Assembly: GCA_008727115.1 (NCBI GenBank)
Contig: CP044131.1
Coordinates: 124,001 to 188,000 of the forward strand
DNA length: 64,000 nucleotides
Direction of reading: 5' to 3'
From: Comamonas testosteroni
GTDB taxonomy: Bacteria > Pseudomonadota > Gammaproteobacteria > Burkholderiales > Burkholderiaceae_C
Part shown: piece after piece, positions 53,005 to 61,907 of the stretch
How the letters are laid out: every line of letters begins with the position of its first letter
Position numbering within the stretch: position 1 is the first letter of the stretch
Made by a program: the position numbers and the translations under genes
The notes under the pieces: generated by a model
What the model was told of the DNA's origin: nothing
What the model saw: only the letters and a program-made list of their open reading frames with translations
Database searches by the model: none

Positions 53005-55434
53005 ATGTTCTCGAAAACTCAGGCCGCGCTGGCTGCCTTGATCGCTCTTCAACTTGCAGCCTGCGGCGGTGGAGACTCCTCTTCTCAGCCTGAGGCTGGC
53101 ACACCCTCGATTCCTGCCGTGCCCTTGGAGCCGGCGACGCCTGTGGACCCCGCAAATCCAGAAAATCCGGAAAAGCCTTCGGAGCCGGATAGCAAGCCAC
53201 TGGTGACATACCTTGATCAGACATTTGTCGGCTTGTCTGAGCTCCCTGAGGGCTGGACAAAACCAGCAGCCAACAGGGGCACCGTGGAAGTGCGCGACGG
53301 CAGCCTGTTTATTGATGGCCGTGCTCATGCCACGCAGATGACGGCGGTGTCTTTGCCTGCAGCCCTGCAAAAACACTCTAATTACCGTATCGATGTTGTC
53401 TTTACGATTGAGGCGGCAACGGATTCAAAGCGCTGGGCCAGCGTGATGTATCGCACTTCAGAGACTCCTACGATGGAGCCCTACTACCAGATGGCCATGC
53501 GTCAAGAGGCCACGTTGGCCAACGGCACTGAATTTGCCTTCCGTAATGCTGGTGGCTGGAATGTGAGCAGCACCAAGCCATTCACGGAAAAAATCGACCC
53601 TGCCAAGACGTACCGTGCTACGGTCATCGTGCACGGCAATCGTGTCCGCCAGTACCTGAATGGTGAACTGCTGCACGATGCGGAGATGGATGAGCGCTAT
53701 GCCGCAGGAGGTGTTGGCCTGCAAACAGCGGGTGCTCTGATGCGGGTTGAGAGCATCAAGGTCACCGAACAGCGCGATGCTTTGCCCGTGGTGAAGCTGT
53801 TTGCTCCTCAGGATACAGGCACCAAGGCTGCAGTTGCTCCCACTCTGGTGCAAGTGATGAGCTCGCAAACGGCACTGGAGAAATCAGGAGCCAGCAACGC
53901 CTTGTTCGGACTGGATAGTTCGCTGACGCTCAAGGGAGCTGGCGGGGAAAGTATCGGGAGCTTGCTGGACTATGTGAGCCAAGCCAAGGTGCTGGCAATC
54001 CCCGTGCTGCGTATTGAAAACGAGGCTACTGTTACAGCGCTTTCGCGCTTCGTGGAAAAGTATGGCTATACAGATATCACACTGCTGTCTAGCAATGTGG
54101 AGTTGCTGGCGCAGGCGCGCAAAGCCATGCCGCTGGTGCGCGCGGCGGTGGACTTCTCGGCATCCAATCTGACTGCCAGCACGGCCGATGTCTTGAAGGT
54201 TGTGGCGCAGACCAATCGTGCGAAAGCCAAGATTGCCGTACTGCCTGCTGCCATGAGCACTCAAAGTGCGGTGGCTCATATGCAGCGTCTGCTGATCACC
54301 CCTTGGGCTGCAGTGGATCCCACTGCGGCAACGCCTGAGCAAGTGGCGGAAGTGCTGCTGACCGGTGTCAATGGCGTCGTGACCAGCCATTCACAGGCCT
54401 ATGCCAAGGTGCTTCAAAAGCTGCCAGCGAATACCTTGTTGCGCAAGCCGCTGATCATTGGGCACCGGGGAACGCCCTCTTTGAAGGATGAAAATACTCT
54501 GGAGAGTGCCCAGGAGGCTGCAGCGGCAGGTGCTGATGTCATCGAAAACGACATCTATATGACACGTGACAGGCAGCTTGTGATCATGCATGACGGAACC
54601 GTGGATCGCACTACGGACGGCACAGGTCCAATCGAAGAGATGACGCTGGCCCAGGTCAAGCAGCTCAAGACGAAATCGGGCTATGCAGTGCCGACGATGG
54701 AAGAGTACTTCGATGCCTTCAAGAACACGAAGCAGGTGCATTTTGTCGAAATCAAGAGCAGCAATCCTGAGATCGTGAGCCTGCTCAAAGAGCTTGTAGA
54801 CAAAAAGAAAGTGCATGACCAACTGGTTGTCATCTCCTTCGATTTCAACCAGCTCGCAAACATGGCAAAAACCATGCCCGAGGTCAGCACGGGCGCACTC
54901 AACAGCCTGGCGGTCAAAGGCGGCAATGTTGAAAGTGGGCTGCGCAGCATCCTGGGCGTGACGCAAGCCAACTCATCAACCTACAACCCAAGCTACGGCG
55001 GCGGCATCAGCTCCGAGCTTGTGGAGGCCGCCAAACACCGGGGTCTGACCTTCTGGCCCTGGACTTTGCGCAACCAAAGTGACTTCTACAGTCTCTATAG
55101 CTATGGCACCCACGGCCTGACCACGGATGACGCGCACTGGGCCCAGAATTTTCCGGTTCAAGCGGTGGCCGCGCAAGGAGCGACTGCGGTGAACATGCAG
55201 ACACCGGTTGCTTTGCCGCTGACGCTGACGACCCAACTGGGGGCAACGCTCAATGTCACAAGCAATCAGATGGTGGTGTTAGATGGTACGGCGCAGTACA
55301 ACGTACAGCCTGATGGCTCAATCCTCTTTACGGCACCTGGGACTGCCACCGTGCTGCCTGGGTATCGTCATGCCATGAACCAGGATCATCACTACACCGT
55401 GTTTGCCAAGCCAGTGAAACTGACCGTGCAATAA
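53005..55434 (+). CDS. Glycerophosphodiester phosphodiesterase lipoprotein with a second degenerate barrel
   Basis: The 809-residue protein is a lipoprotein: signal to Cys20 (LQLAAC), then a Pro-rich linker (residues ~30-65). Residues ~70-260 form a beta-rich, lectin-like domain. Residues ~275-480 look like a GDPD-type TIM barrel lacking catalytic residues (YGYTDITLLSSNVEL; GVNGVVTSHSQAYAKVL). The C-terminal barrel is a canonical GDPD with HRG (His487, Arg488), IENDIYMTRD and HDGTVDRTTDGTG. It would hydrolyse glycerophosphodiesters from phospholipids outside the cytoplasm, releasing glycerol-3-phosphate. Residues after ~725 are a small beta domain. ATG 53005 begins the signal peptide; upstream frame is rejected. 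Confidence 0.88.
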   Translation: MFSKTQAALAALIALQLAACGGGDSSSQPEAGTPSIPAVPLEPATPVDPANPENPEKPSEPDSKPLVTYLDQTFVGLSELPEGWTKPAANRGTVEVRDGSLFIDGRAHATQMTAVSLPAALQKHSNYRIDVVFTIEAATDSKRWASVMYRTSETPTMEPYYQMAMRQEATLANGTEFAFRNAGGWNVSSTKPFTEKIDPAKTYRATVIVHGNRVRQYLNGELLHDAEMDERYAAGGVGLQTAGALMRVESIKVTEQRDALPVVKLFAPQDTGTKAAVAPTLVQVMSSQTALEKSGASNALFGLDSSLTLKGAGGESIGSLLDYVSQAKVLAIPVLRIENEATVTALSRFVEKYGYTDITLLSSNVELLAQARKAMPLVRAAVDFSASNLTASTADVLKVVAQTNRAKAKIAVLPAAMSTQSAVAHMQRLLITPWAAVDPTAATPEQVAEVLLTGVNGVVTSHSQAYAKVLQKLPANTLLRKPLIIGHRGTPSLKDENTLESAQEAAAAGADVIENDIYMTRDRQLVIMHDGTVDRTTDGTGPIEEMTLAQVKQLKTKSGYAVPTMEEYFDAFKNTKQVHFVEIKSSNPEIVSLLKELVDKKKVHDQLVVISFDFNQLANMAKTMPEVSTGALNSLAVKGGNVESGLRSILGVTQANSSTYNPSYGGGISSELVEAAKHRGLTFWPWTLRNQSDFYSLYSYGTHGLTTDDAHWAQNFPVQAVAAQGATAVNMQTPVALPLTLTTQLGATLNVTSNQMVVLDGTAQYNVQPDGSILFTAPGTATVLPGYRHAMNQDHHYTVFAKPVKLTVQ

Positions 55435-55461
55435 CGCGAAAGCTGTAGCTTGTATCCAAGA

Positions 55462-55493
55462 TGAAAAAAGGAGACTGAGGTCTCCTTTTTTCA
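55462..55493. terminator. Bidirectional terminator after the GDPD gene
   Basis: TGAAAAAAGGAGAC and GTCTCCTTTTTTCA form a 14-bp stem around a 4-nt loop, with A6 and T6 tails, serving the GDPD gene and the converging YcxB gene. Confidence 0.92.
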
Positions 55494-55525
55494 TAGCTGT
55501 CAGCGCTTGATGGCTATGCCTAAAG
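55491..55525 (+). repeat. Dispersed ~40-bp repeat, copy R6
   Basis: TCATAGCTGTCAGCGCTTGA TGGCTATGCC keeps the left part and the central GCGCTTGATGG. It overlaps the end of the terminator at 55462-55493. Confidence 0.6.
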
Positions 55526-55538
55526 TGCCAAAAAACCT

Positions 55539-56036
55539 TCAAGAAACTGCTGGCCCCACATGGCTCATCAACTGCTTGCGCAGCGCTGTGAAAAAGCCAT
55601 CCGGAGCCTGCACACTCTTGGGCACGATGATGAAAAGCTGGGGCTGCAGATACAGCAGCAAGCTGTGATCGTTCTCGGCCCACCGGATGATGTGATTCCA
55701 CGGCAAGGCGTTCTGGTTTTGCCCGTCGCCGCTGTATAGAAGCTCTTCCCGCAGTGCCAGGCGGTTGAGCTGATGCAGCGTTGGCGAGCTGCGATAAGTC
55801 TGCATCAGCCGGGGCAGGGTGGAGAAGGTCCAGCTCAGCCAGGGGGCGAGGATGGCGATCAGCCCGCCGACAGTCAGCCAGTACAAGCCTTCGTAGAGGC
55901 TGCCGGCCACCAGTGCCATGCCTAGCAACAGAGTCAGCCACCGCATCAGTCTCTGGGCCGGGCTGCGCAGTGAAACGTGCAGGCGCTGGGCGGCAATGAA
56001 TTGCGACTCGGTCAGCGCGTATCGAAGCTCTGTCAT
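55539..56036 (-). CDS. YcxB-family membrane protein
   Basis: The 165-residue protein has two helices near the N-terminus (residues ~30-70) and a C-terminal YcxB-like domain (NALPWNHIIRWAENDHSLLLYL in part; FIIVPK). YcxB-like proteins have unknown function. It is a tandem paralogue of the gene at 56040-56570, which ends three bases upstream; the two share the order TELRYALTESQFIAAQRL versus AELTFTLTEQQFFKAQRL. They are cotranscribed on the minus strand. Confidence 0.85.
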   Translation of the reverse strand: MTELRYALTESQFIAAQRLHVSLRSPAQRLMRWLTLLLGMALVAGSLYEGLYWLTVGGLIAILAPWLSWTFSTLPRLMQTYRSSPTLHQLNRLALREELLYSGDGQNQNALPWNHIIRWAENDHSLLLYLQPQLFIIVPKSVQAPDGFFTALRKQLMSHVGPAVS

Positions 56037-56039
56037 GGC

Positions 56040-56570
56040 CTAGCGTCGCACCGGGCCTACCTGATCAAGCAAGCGTGCCCGCAATGCGGTGACAAAGTGC
56101 GCTTGAGGATCGGCCTCTTTGGGCACGATGATGAACAGGCGCGGTTGCAGATACAGCAGCAGGCTGTCCTGATCTTCGGCCCAGGCAATGATGTGCTTCC
56201 AGGGCAGCGTGCCGACACCGTTTTCGGATTGCAGGTGCAACTGGCCGTCGCGCAGCTCCACATGGCTTTGCTGGTGCAAGGAGGGAGCGCGGCGAAAGGC
56301 GCGCAGCAGCTTGGGGCGAAGCAGGCGCATGGCCAGCCTTCCGGCCAGCCTGGCGCTGGGGCCGAAGCTCAGCAGCAGAAAAAGTGAGTAGATGAGACCT
56401 GCAAGTGTCAGGCCGGTTTTTTGGTAGTACAGGCCGGCAGCCAGAATCAGCAGACCTGCGATGCCGACGAAGGCGAAAGTCGCCTTGACCCAGCGGGGCT
56501 GAAACGAAAGATACAGGCGCTGGGCCTTGAAAAATTGCTGCTCGGTCAGGGTAAAGGTCAGTTCAGCCAT
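56040..56570 (-). CDS. YcxB-family membrane protein (tandem paralogue)
   Basis: The 176-residue protein resembles the next gene: two helices near residues ~33-70, then SLHQQSHVELRDGQLHLQSE and the conserved LPWKHIIAWAEDQDSLLLYLQ with FIIVPKEADP. The tandem arrangement suggests a recent duplication, possibly giving a heteromeric pair. No function is known. The ATG at 56570 is the only reasonable start. Its upstream neighbour on the same strand is the GGDEF-EAL gene. Confidence 0.85.
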   Translation of the reverse strand: MAELTFTLTEQQFFKAQRLYLSFQPRWVKATFAFVGIAGLLILAAGLYYQKTGLTLAGLIYSLFLLLSFGPSARLAGRLAMRLLRPKLLRAFRRAPSLHQQSHVELRDGQLHLQSENGVGTLPWKHIIAWAEDQDSLLLYLQPRLFIIVPKEADPQAHFVTALRARLLDQVGPVRR

Positions 56571-56599
56571 GCGCGCATGATACGGATGGTCAAGCGACT

Positions 56600-58765
56600 T
56601 CAGCCCTTTGCGTGTGTGCGAGGCAACTGGCGCAGGCAGGCTTTCACTTGCTCTGCACTCATGGCTTCCCCAAAGAGAAATCCCTGGCCGATCTGATAGC
56701 CACAGTCCTGCAGCATGTGGCGCTGGGCTTCTGTTTCCACCCCTTCTGCGACCAGATCAAGGTGAAGACTGGGGCCAAGATGGCCTACGGCCTGAATGAT
56801 GGCGCGAATCGTCGGCTCGTGTTCAATGCGCTGTACGAAATCTTTGTCGATCTTCACGCAATCGACCGGGTAGTCGCGCAGATGCGCGAGAGAGGACTGA
56901 CCGGTGCCAAAGTCGTCCAGCGCAATGCGCACGCCCTGGTGCTTGAGTAGGCTGAGGGCGCGCTTGACGTAGTCTGAGCCGCGTTCTCCCAGCATGTGTT
57001 CAGTGACCTCGACTTCAATCAGACGTGTGGGCAGGTTCAGGCGCTCCAGGTGCGCCAGCAGGTGCTCGGCATAGTCATCGCGCATGAACTCCACGGGAGA
57101 GGCGTTCAGCGAGACCGGCAGCATGGGCAACCCCTGCTCGCGCCACAGACACAGCTGCTCCAGCACCTTGGTGCGCATGACCTCCCCGATGCGTGAAGCC
57201 AGCTCGTAGTCGCTGAAGGCCGCACAGACCGTGGCTGGCAGCTGCAGCTGGCCTTGCTCGTCCTGCCAGCGCAGCAAGGCCTCGAAGCCGACCACCTGGT
57301 CATCGGTCATGCTGACCTTGGGCTGGAAATAGGGCGTGATGCTGTCCAGACGCAAGATCTGGCGTGCGCATTCCAGTTGCATGGCCGCTGCCTGCGCGGC
57401 CAGCAGCATGGCATTGTTGAACATGCGGATGCCGCCTCGGCCACCGCTCTTGAGGTCGTTGAGAGCGGTGTCAGCGCACTTCATCAGCAAGGAGGCGTCG
57501 CGTGCATCCTGTGGAAACAGGGCGCAGCCAATGCTCATGCCGCCATTGATCAGTCGGCCTGAATAGGTAATGGGGGCATTGATCTGGGAGAGCACCGTAT
57601 GGGCCACTTCCTGAAGATCCTGCTGCGAATTCAGTGGCCCGAGAACGATGGCAAATTCATCGCCGCCCAGTCTTGCCACCATGCCGTTGTCAGGCAAGCA
57701 TTGCTTGAGGCGGCGCGACAGCACACGCAGCAGGTGGTCGCCGGCCGTGTGGCCGAGGGTGTCGTTGATGTGCTTGAAATGGTCCAGATCCAGCAGCATC
57801 AGTCCGACGGTGGCCTTGCCGTCTCGGGATGATCTGAGCAACTGCTTGAGGCGGGTGTTGAAGGCGCGGCGGTTGGGCAGGCCGGTCAGCGCATCATGCT
57901 CACCGACCTCGCGCAGCTGTATCTCTGCTTGGCGCTGCAGGGTGATATCGCGCGAAACGCACAGAATGCTGGTGACCTTGCCGTCGCTGCCGATCAGCGG
58001 GGTGAGGATGTTGTCCCAGTGCATGGGGGCCATGCCGGGGAGCACGCTCATGCCGGCAAATCGGGCATTTTTTCCGCGTATGGCCTGCTGCAGAGCCTTT
58101 TTACCTTTTTCTCGAACCTCTGGCGGCAGCAGTGGCAGCCAGCGCTGGCCAAAGCCCGATTTGGGATCCACGCCCAGGGCTTCGCAGCCCGACTTGTTCA
58201 TGTGGATCAGCGTGCCATCCGTGCGCAGCAGCTTGATGCAGTCCACGCTGACATCCAGCATGTTCTTCTGCATCAGGGCACTGGCTGCCAACTCCTGCTG
58301 AGCCTGGACGCGGGCATGAATGTCGTAGCCGGTCAGAAACCACAAGCCACTGCTGTGGCCTGCTTGCCGCTGAAAGCGGGCCTCCATCAAGTGCCAGCGG
58401 TACTCGCCGCTGTGGTGGCGCAGGCGGTACTCGCCCTGAAACGCACTGCCGCAGCTCAGCGATTGTTCCCAGAGCTGGCGGGCGCCATCGCAGTCCTGCG
58501 GGTGTAGCCATTGCAGCCAGCCGCCCGTGGTGGCTGTGCTGCCGGTGAACTCCTGCCAGGTGCTGTTGCCATAGTCTGCGCTGCCCTCGACATCCGTGAG
58601 CCAGACCAGCTGGGGCATGGCGTCGAGCACGGCACGCAGTTGAGCAGGCGACACCCGTGCGGCAGCGGGCGCTGCGACGGGAGACAAGCCCAGCTCTGCG
58701 CTGGGCGAGACGCGGAAACCCGAAAGGGCAGCGTGGGGTGGGCGACGATGAGACGAGAAGTCCAT
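56600..58765 (-). CDS. PAS-PAS-GGDEF-EAL cyclic-di-GMP signalling protein
   Basis: The 721-residue cytoplasmic protein has PAS domains at ~42-150 (AVLDAMPQLVWLTDVEG) and ~165-285, a GGDEF domain with intact GGDEF at 367-371 (RLGGDEF) and an EAL domain starting near residue 475. The I-site RxxD is replaced by PDNG, so product inhibition is likely absent. EAL residues Glu494 (FEALLRW), the DDFGTGQSS loop, VKIDKDF and GYQIGQGF are all present, suggesting an active phosphodiesterase. AAGGAGAG precedes the ATG at 58765; frame upstream is antisense to the OPT gene and rejected. Confidence 0.93.
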   Translation of the reverse strand: MDFSSHRRPPHAALSGFRVSPSAELGLSPVAAPAAARVSPAQLRAVLDAMPQLVWLTDVEGSADYGNSTWQEFTGSTATTGGWLQWLHPQDCDGARQLWEQSLSCGSAFQGEYRLRHHSGEYRWHLMEARFQRQAGHSSGLWFLTGYDIHARVQAQQELAASALMQKNMLDVSVDCIKLLRTDGTLIHMNKSGCEALGVDPKSGFGQRWLPLLPPEVREKGKKALQQAIRGKNARFAGMSVLPGMAPMHWDNILTPLIGSDGKVTSILCVSRDITLQRQAEIQLREVGEHDALTGLPNRRAFNTRLKQLLRSSRDGKATVGLMLLDLDHFKHINDTLGHTAGDHLLRVLSRRLKQCLPDNGMVARLGGDEFAIVLGPLNSQQDLQEVAHTVLSQINAPITYSGRLINGGMSIGCALFPQDARDASLLMKCADTALNDLKSGGRGGIRMFNNAMLLAAQAAAMQLECARQILRLDSITPYFQPKVSMTDDQVVGFEALLRWQDEQGQLQLPATVCAAFSDYELASRIGEVMRTKVLEQLCLWREQGLPMLPVSLNASPVEFMRDDYAEHLLAHLERLNLPTRLIEVEVTEHMLGERGSDYVKRALSLLKHQGVRIALDDFGTGQSSLAHLRDYPVDCVKIDKDFVQRIEHEPTIRAIIQAVGHLGPSLHLDLVAEGVETEAQRHMLQDCGYQIGQGFLFGEAMSAEQVKACLRQLPRTHAKG

Positions 58766-58984
58766 GCAGACTCTCCTTGAGGGCACGGTATTTGTCAGAC
58801 AACAGATAGGCAGCTTAGTGGGGCCAGGTAGTCCCCGCTGTCGGACAGCGGCCCAACCTCTTTGAGGCGCTTGGCAGCCAGGCTGCTGCAGGCAAGGCGC
58901 GCAGTGAGTGAAGTGCGCATGAAGGCCTCGGCCGGGGCGGTGCTGGTGATAGGCTAGAGCCGTTTTTTGCCTCTTCTTTGCACA

Positions 58985-60988
58985 ATGACGATCCCAGCAA
59001 CTCAAAGAGAGTTCACCATCCGTGGCGTGCTGCTTGGCGCGCTGATCACTCTGGCGTTTACTGCCGCCAACGTCTACCTGGGCCTCAAGGTCGGGCTGAC
59101 CTTTGCCTCGGCCATTCCTGCTGCCGTCATCTCCATGGCGCTGCTCTATCGCTTCAAGGACTCCAACATTCTTGAAAACAATATGGTGCAGACCCAGGCA
59201 TCGGCGGCAGGCACGCTGTCTTCGGTGATCTTTGTACTGCCGGCCCTGCTCATGCTTGGGCTGTGGACGGGCTTTCCGTTCTGGCAGACGGCGTTGATCT
59301 GCGCCGCCGGTGGCACGCTGGGCGTGCTCTACACGGTGCCGCTGCGCCGCGTGATGGTGGTGCAGTCCGATCTGCCCTACCCCGAAGGCGTGGCCGCCGC
59401 CGAAGTGCTGCGTGTGGGCGATGCGCAGCGCCATGCCAAGGATGCCGAGCAAACCGCCAAGCCGCGCAGCTCCGGCCTGCGCGATCTGGGTTGGGGAACG
59501 GGTCTGGCGGCCGTGTTTGGCTTTCTCAGCGGCGGCCTGCGCTTGTTGGGCGATGCCTTCAACTTCTGGATTCCTGCGGGCGGCGTGGCCTTTCGCGTCG
59601 CAGCAGGCTTCTCGCCGGCCTTGCTGGCCGCTGGCTATCTGATGGGGGCCGCAGCAGGCATTGCCGTGCTGGTGGGACTGGTGCTGTGCTGGGGCATTGT
59701 GGTGCCATGGCTGACGGCTCAGGCGAGCCCTGCGGCCGGTCAGGCCGTGACCGAGCTGGCCACCCAACTGTGGGGTGCCAAGGCGCGCTTTCTGGGCGCA
59801 GGCGTGATCGGCATCTCGGCGCTGTGGACCGTGGGTACGCTGGCCAAGCCCATCTTGCAAGCTATCCGCAACCAGCCGGCACGCGGTGTGAATGCAGCGG
59901 CTGGCCATGATGAAACCGACAAGGACATGCCGCGCAGCTGGATGCTGGCCATTGGTGCCGTCGCACTGGGCGTGCTGTTCCTGGTGGTCAATGACTTCAT
60001 CGGCGGCCACATGCCCGAGCTGGCTGCGGGCGCGCGTTACAGCCTGTCGGCGCTGTGCGTGCTGTTTGCCGCAGTGTTCGGCTTTCTGGTGGCGGCAGCC
60101 TGCGGCTATATGGCCGGTCTGGTCGGCTCTTCGGCCAGCCCCATCTCGGGCATTGGCATCATCGCCACCTTGCTCATGGGCGTGGCCCTGCTGATGCTGC
60201 ATGCGGTCGTACCCGCCTATGCCGATGCGGTGGCCGGGCAGATGGGCATTGCGCTGGTGCTGTTCATGGTTTCGACCATTCTGGCCATGGCGGCGATCTC
60301 CAACGACAACCTGCAAGACCTCAAGACCGGTTATCTGGTCGGTGCCACGCCCTGGCGTCAGCAGGTGGTGCTGATCATTGGCTGTTTGGTGGGGGCGCTG
60401 GTCATTCCGCCGGTGCTGGACTTGCTCTACAACGCCTATGGATTTGCCGGCAGCCTGCCGCGCGAAGGCATGGACCCCAACCAGGCACTGGCCGCGCCAC
60501 AGGCCACACTGATGATGCAGATTGCCAGCGGCATCTTCAAAGGCTCGCTGGACTGGACCATGCTGGGCCTGGGTGTGGCCGTGGGCATTGCCGTCATCGT
60601 GATTGACCTCAGTTTGCGTAAGTCGGGCAAAGGCGCTTTGCCTCCGCTGGCCGTGGGACTGGGTATTTATCTGCCACCCACCATTGGCCTGACGCTGACC
60701 ATCGGCGCCGTGCTGGGCTGGTGCATTACCCGTGCCATCAAGGCCTATGCTGCCCGGGGTGGCAAAGACTGGCAGGCCGCCGCCGAAGAGCGCGGCCTGC
60801 TGCTGGCCTCGGGCCTGATTGTGGGCGAGAGCCTGATGGGCCTCTTGATTGCGGCGCTGATCGGCTTCAGCGGAAAGGACGCACCACTGGCGCTGGTGGG
60901 CGAGGGCTTTGCGCCCGCCATGTGGCTGGGCCTGGCCTACTTCATCGGCCTGTGTGTGTTCTTCTACAAACGGGTGCTCAGCCGCTGA
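58985..60988 (+). CDS. OPT-family oligopeptide/metal-chelate transporter
   Basis: The 667-residue inner-membrane protein has about 15 helices and the OPT signatures TLAFTAANVYLGLKVGLTFASA near the start, VVQSDLPYPEGVAAAEVL and NDNLQDLKTGYLVGATPWRQQ. Family members import oligopeptides or metal chelates such as siderophores. The ATG at 58985 is the natural start; an in-frame ATG at 58967 would add six residues. The gene is divergent from the GGDEF-EAL gene with about 220 bases between. It converges on the hydrolase gene, whose end overlaps this gene's terminator. Confidence 0.92.
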   Translation: MTIPATQREFTIRGVLLGALITLAFTAANVYLGLKVGLTFASAIPAAVISMALLYRFKDSNILENNMVQTQASAAGTLSSVIFVLPALLMLGLWTGFPFWQTALICAAGGTLGVLYTVPLRRVMVVQSDLPYPEGVAAAEVLRVGDAQRHAKDAEQTAKPRSSGLRDLGWGTGLAAVFGFLSGGLRLLGDAFNFWIPAGGVAFRVAAGFSPALLAAGYLMGAAAGIAVLVGLVLCWGIVVPWLTAQASPAAGQAVTELATQLWGAKARFLGAGVIGISALWTVGTLAKPILQAIRNQPARGVNAAAGHDETDKDMPRSWMLAIGAVALGVLFLVVNDFIGGHMPELAAGARYSLSALCVLFAAVFGFLVAAACGYMAGLVGSSASPISGIGIIATLLMGVALLMLHAVVPAYADAVAGQMGIALVLFMVSTILAMAAISNDNLQDLKTGYLVGATPWRQQVVLIIGCLVGALVIPPVLDLLYNAYGFAGSLPREGMDPNQALAAPQATLMMQIASGIFKGSLDWTMLGLGVAVGIAVIVIDLSLRKSGKGALPPLAVGLGIYLPPTIGLTLTIGAVLGWCITRAIKAYAARGGKDWQAAAEERGLLLASGLIVGESLMGLLIAALIGFSGKDAPLALVGEGFAPAMWLGLAYFIGLCVFFYKRVLSR

Positions 60989-61005
60989 CCCCGCTCAGGA
61001 GGAAC

Positions 61006-61033
61006 GCAAAGAGGCCTTTCAGGCCTCTTTTTC
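61006..61033. terminator. Terminator of OPT gene overlapping the 3' end of the hydrolase gene
   Basis: AAAGAGGCCT (61008-61017) pairs with AGGCCTCTTT (61021-61030) around three bases and is followed by T. The right arm overlaps the last codons of the minus-strand hydrolase gene. Confidence 0.85.
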
Positions 61034-61837
61034 ATGCCTGCTCACAAACTGCGTGATGGCGGCCCAGAAGTCCTGGGCGCTGAAGATGGTGGAGTGGTTG
61101 GCCTGCGCAAAATCCTGCACCCGGACGGGAGACGTCCTGCCGCTCAGGCTGCGCAGCAAGGCATCGGTGCGCTCGGGCAGCACCACCTGATCGCGACCGG
61201 CGCGCAGCACCAGAATCGGGCCACGGTAGTGGCGCAGGTGTGCGACAGAGTCGAACGGGTCACGCAGCAGCAGCGCTACGGGCAGCCAGTCAAACATGCT
61301 GCGCGCGGTGTTCAGAATGCTGTCAAAAGGCGTGATCAGCACCAGCTGCTCCGGTTGGCGCGCATGGGCCACGGCAGAAGCCACACCCGTGCCCAGACTG
61401 CGCCCTATGACCGTGATGGGCAGCTGCGGGTGCAGGCGCCGGACCTCATCGAACAGCGCCACGCCATCCTGCTCCAGCGCGGCCTGCGAGGGGCTGCCTT
61501 CGCTGGCGCCATAGCCCCGGTAGGCCAGCATGTAGATATCACTTTGCGGCAGGCTCAGCGCCAGCTGCTCGCGCCGGAGGGCAATGTTTTCGGCATTGCC
61601 GCCAAAGTAAATCACCGCGCTGCGCACCGGCCCCTGCGGCGGATGCAACTGCCAGCCGCGCAGCAGGGCATCGGGGCGCTGCAGTGAAAAATCCGTGCTC
61701 TCGGCGGCCACCTGCGTCAGGGCGGGACGAAACAGCATCTCGCGCTGCTGGGCGAACATATAGCCGCACAGGCCGGCATACACCGCCAGGCACAGGGCCA
61801 GCAGCCAAAGCACAATTTTGAACAGCGTAGAGCGCAT
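61019..61837 (-). CDS. Alpha/beta hydrolase (BEM46/YfhR-like), membrane-anchored
   Basis: The 272-residue protein has an N-terminal helix (residues ~6-28) and an alpha/beta hydrolase fold with VIYFGGNAENI (oxyanion loop), the nucleophile motif GRSLG, LITPFDSI, Asp in RAGRDQVVLP and His in ANHSTIF. The order matches BEM46/YfhR-type serine hydrolases anchored to the membrane. The substrate is unknown. The gene converges on the OPT gene. A repeat copy lies just upstream at 61853. Confidence 0.88.
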   Translation of the reverse strand: MRSTLFKIVLWLLALCLAVYAGLCGYMFAQQREMLFRPALTQVAAESTDFSLQRPDALLRGWQLHPPQGPVRSAVIYFGGNAENIALRREQLALSLPQSDIYMLAYRGYGASEGSPSQAALEQDGVALFDEVRRLHPQLPITVIGRSLGTGVASAVAHARQPEQLVLITPFDSILNTARSMFDWLPVALLLRDPFDSVAHLRHYRGPILVLRAGRDQVVLPERTDALLRSLSGRTSPVRVQDFAQANHSTIFSAQDFWAAITQFVSRHEKEA

Positions 61838-61852
61838 GGGAGTCTTTTTAAA

Positions 61853-61889
61853 ATTGATAGCTTGCAGCGCTTGTCAATATTGGGGTTGA
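61853..61889 (+). repeat. Dispersed ~40-bp repeat, copy R7
   Basis: ATTGATAGCTTGCAGCGCTT GTCAAT keeps the left part and the core; the right arm is replaced. It lies between the hydrolase and PutAbiC-like genes. Confidence 0.6.
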
Positions 61890-61907
61890 GTGGGTTTTGA
61901 CTGAGAA

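Noticed and set aside
58766..60316. 500-residue upstream extension of the GGDEF-EAL frame
   Set aside because: It runs antisense through the OPT transporter gene; the ATG at 58765 has a good ribosome site and starts the protein.
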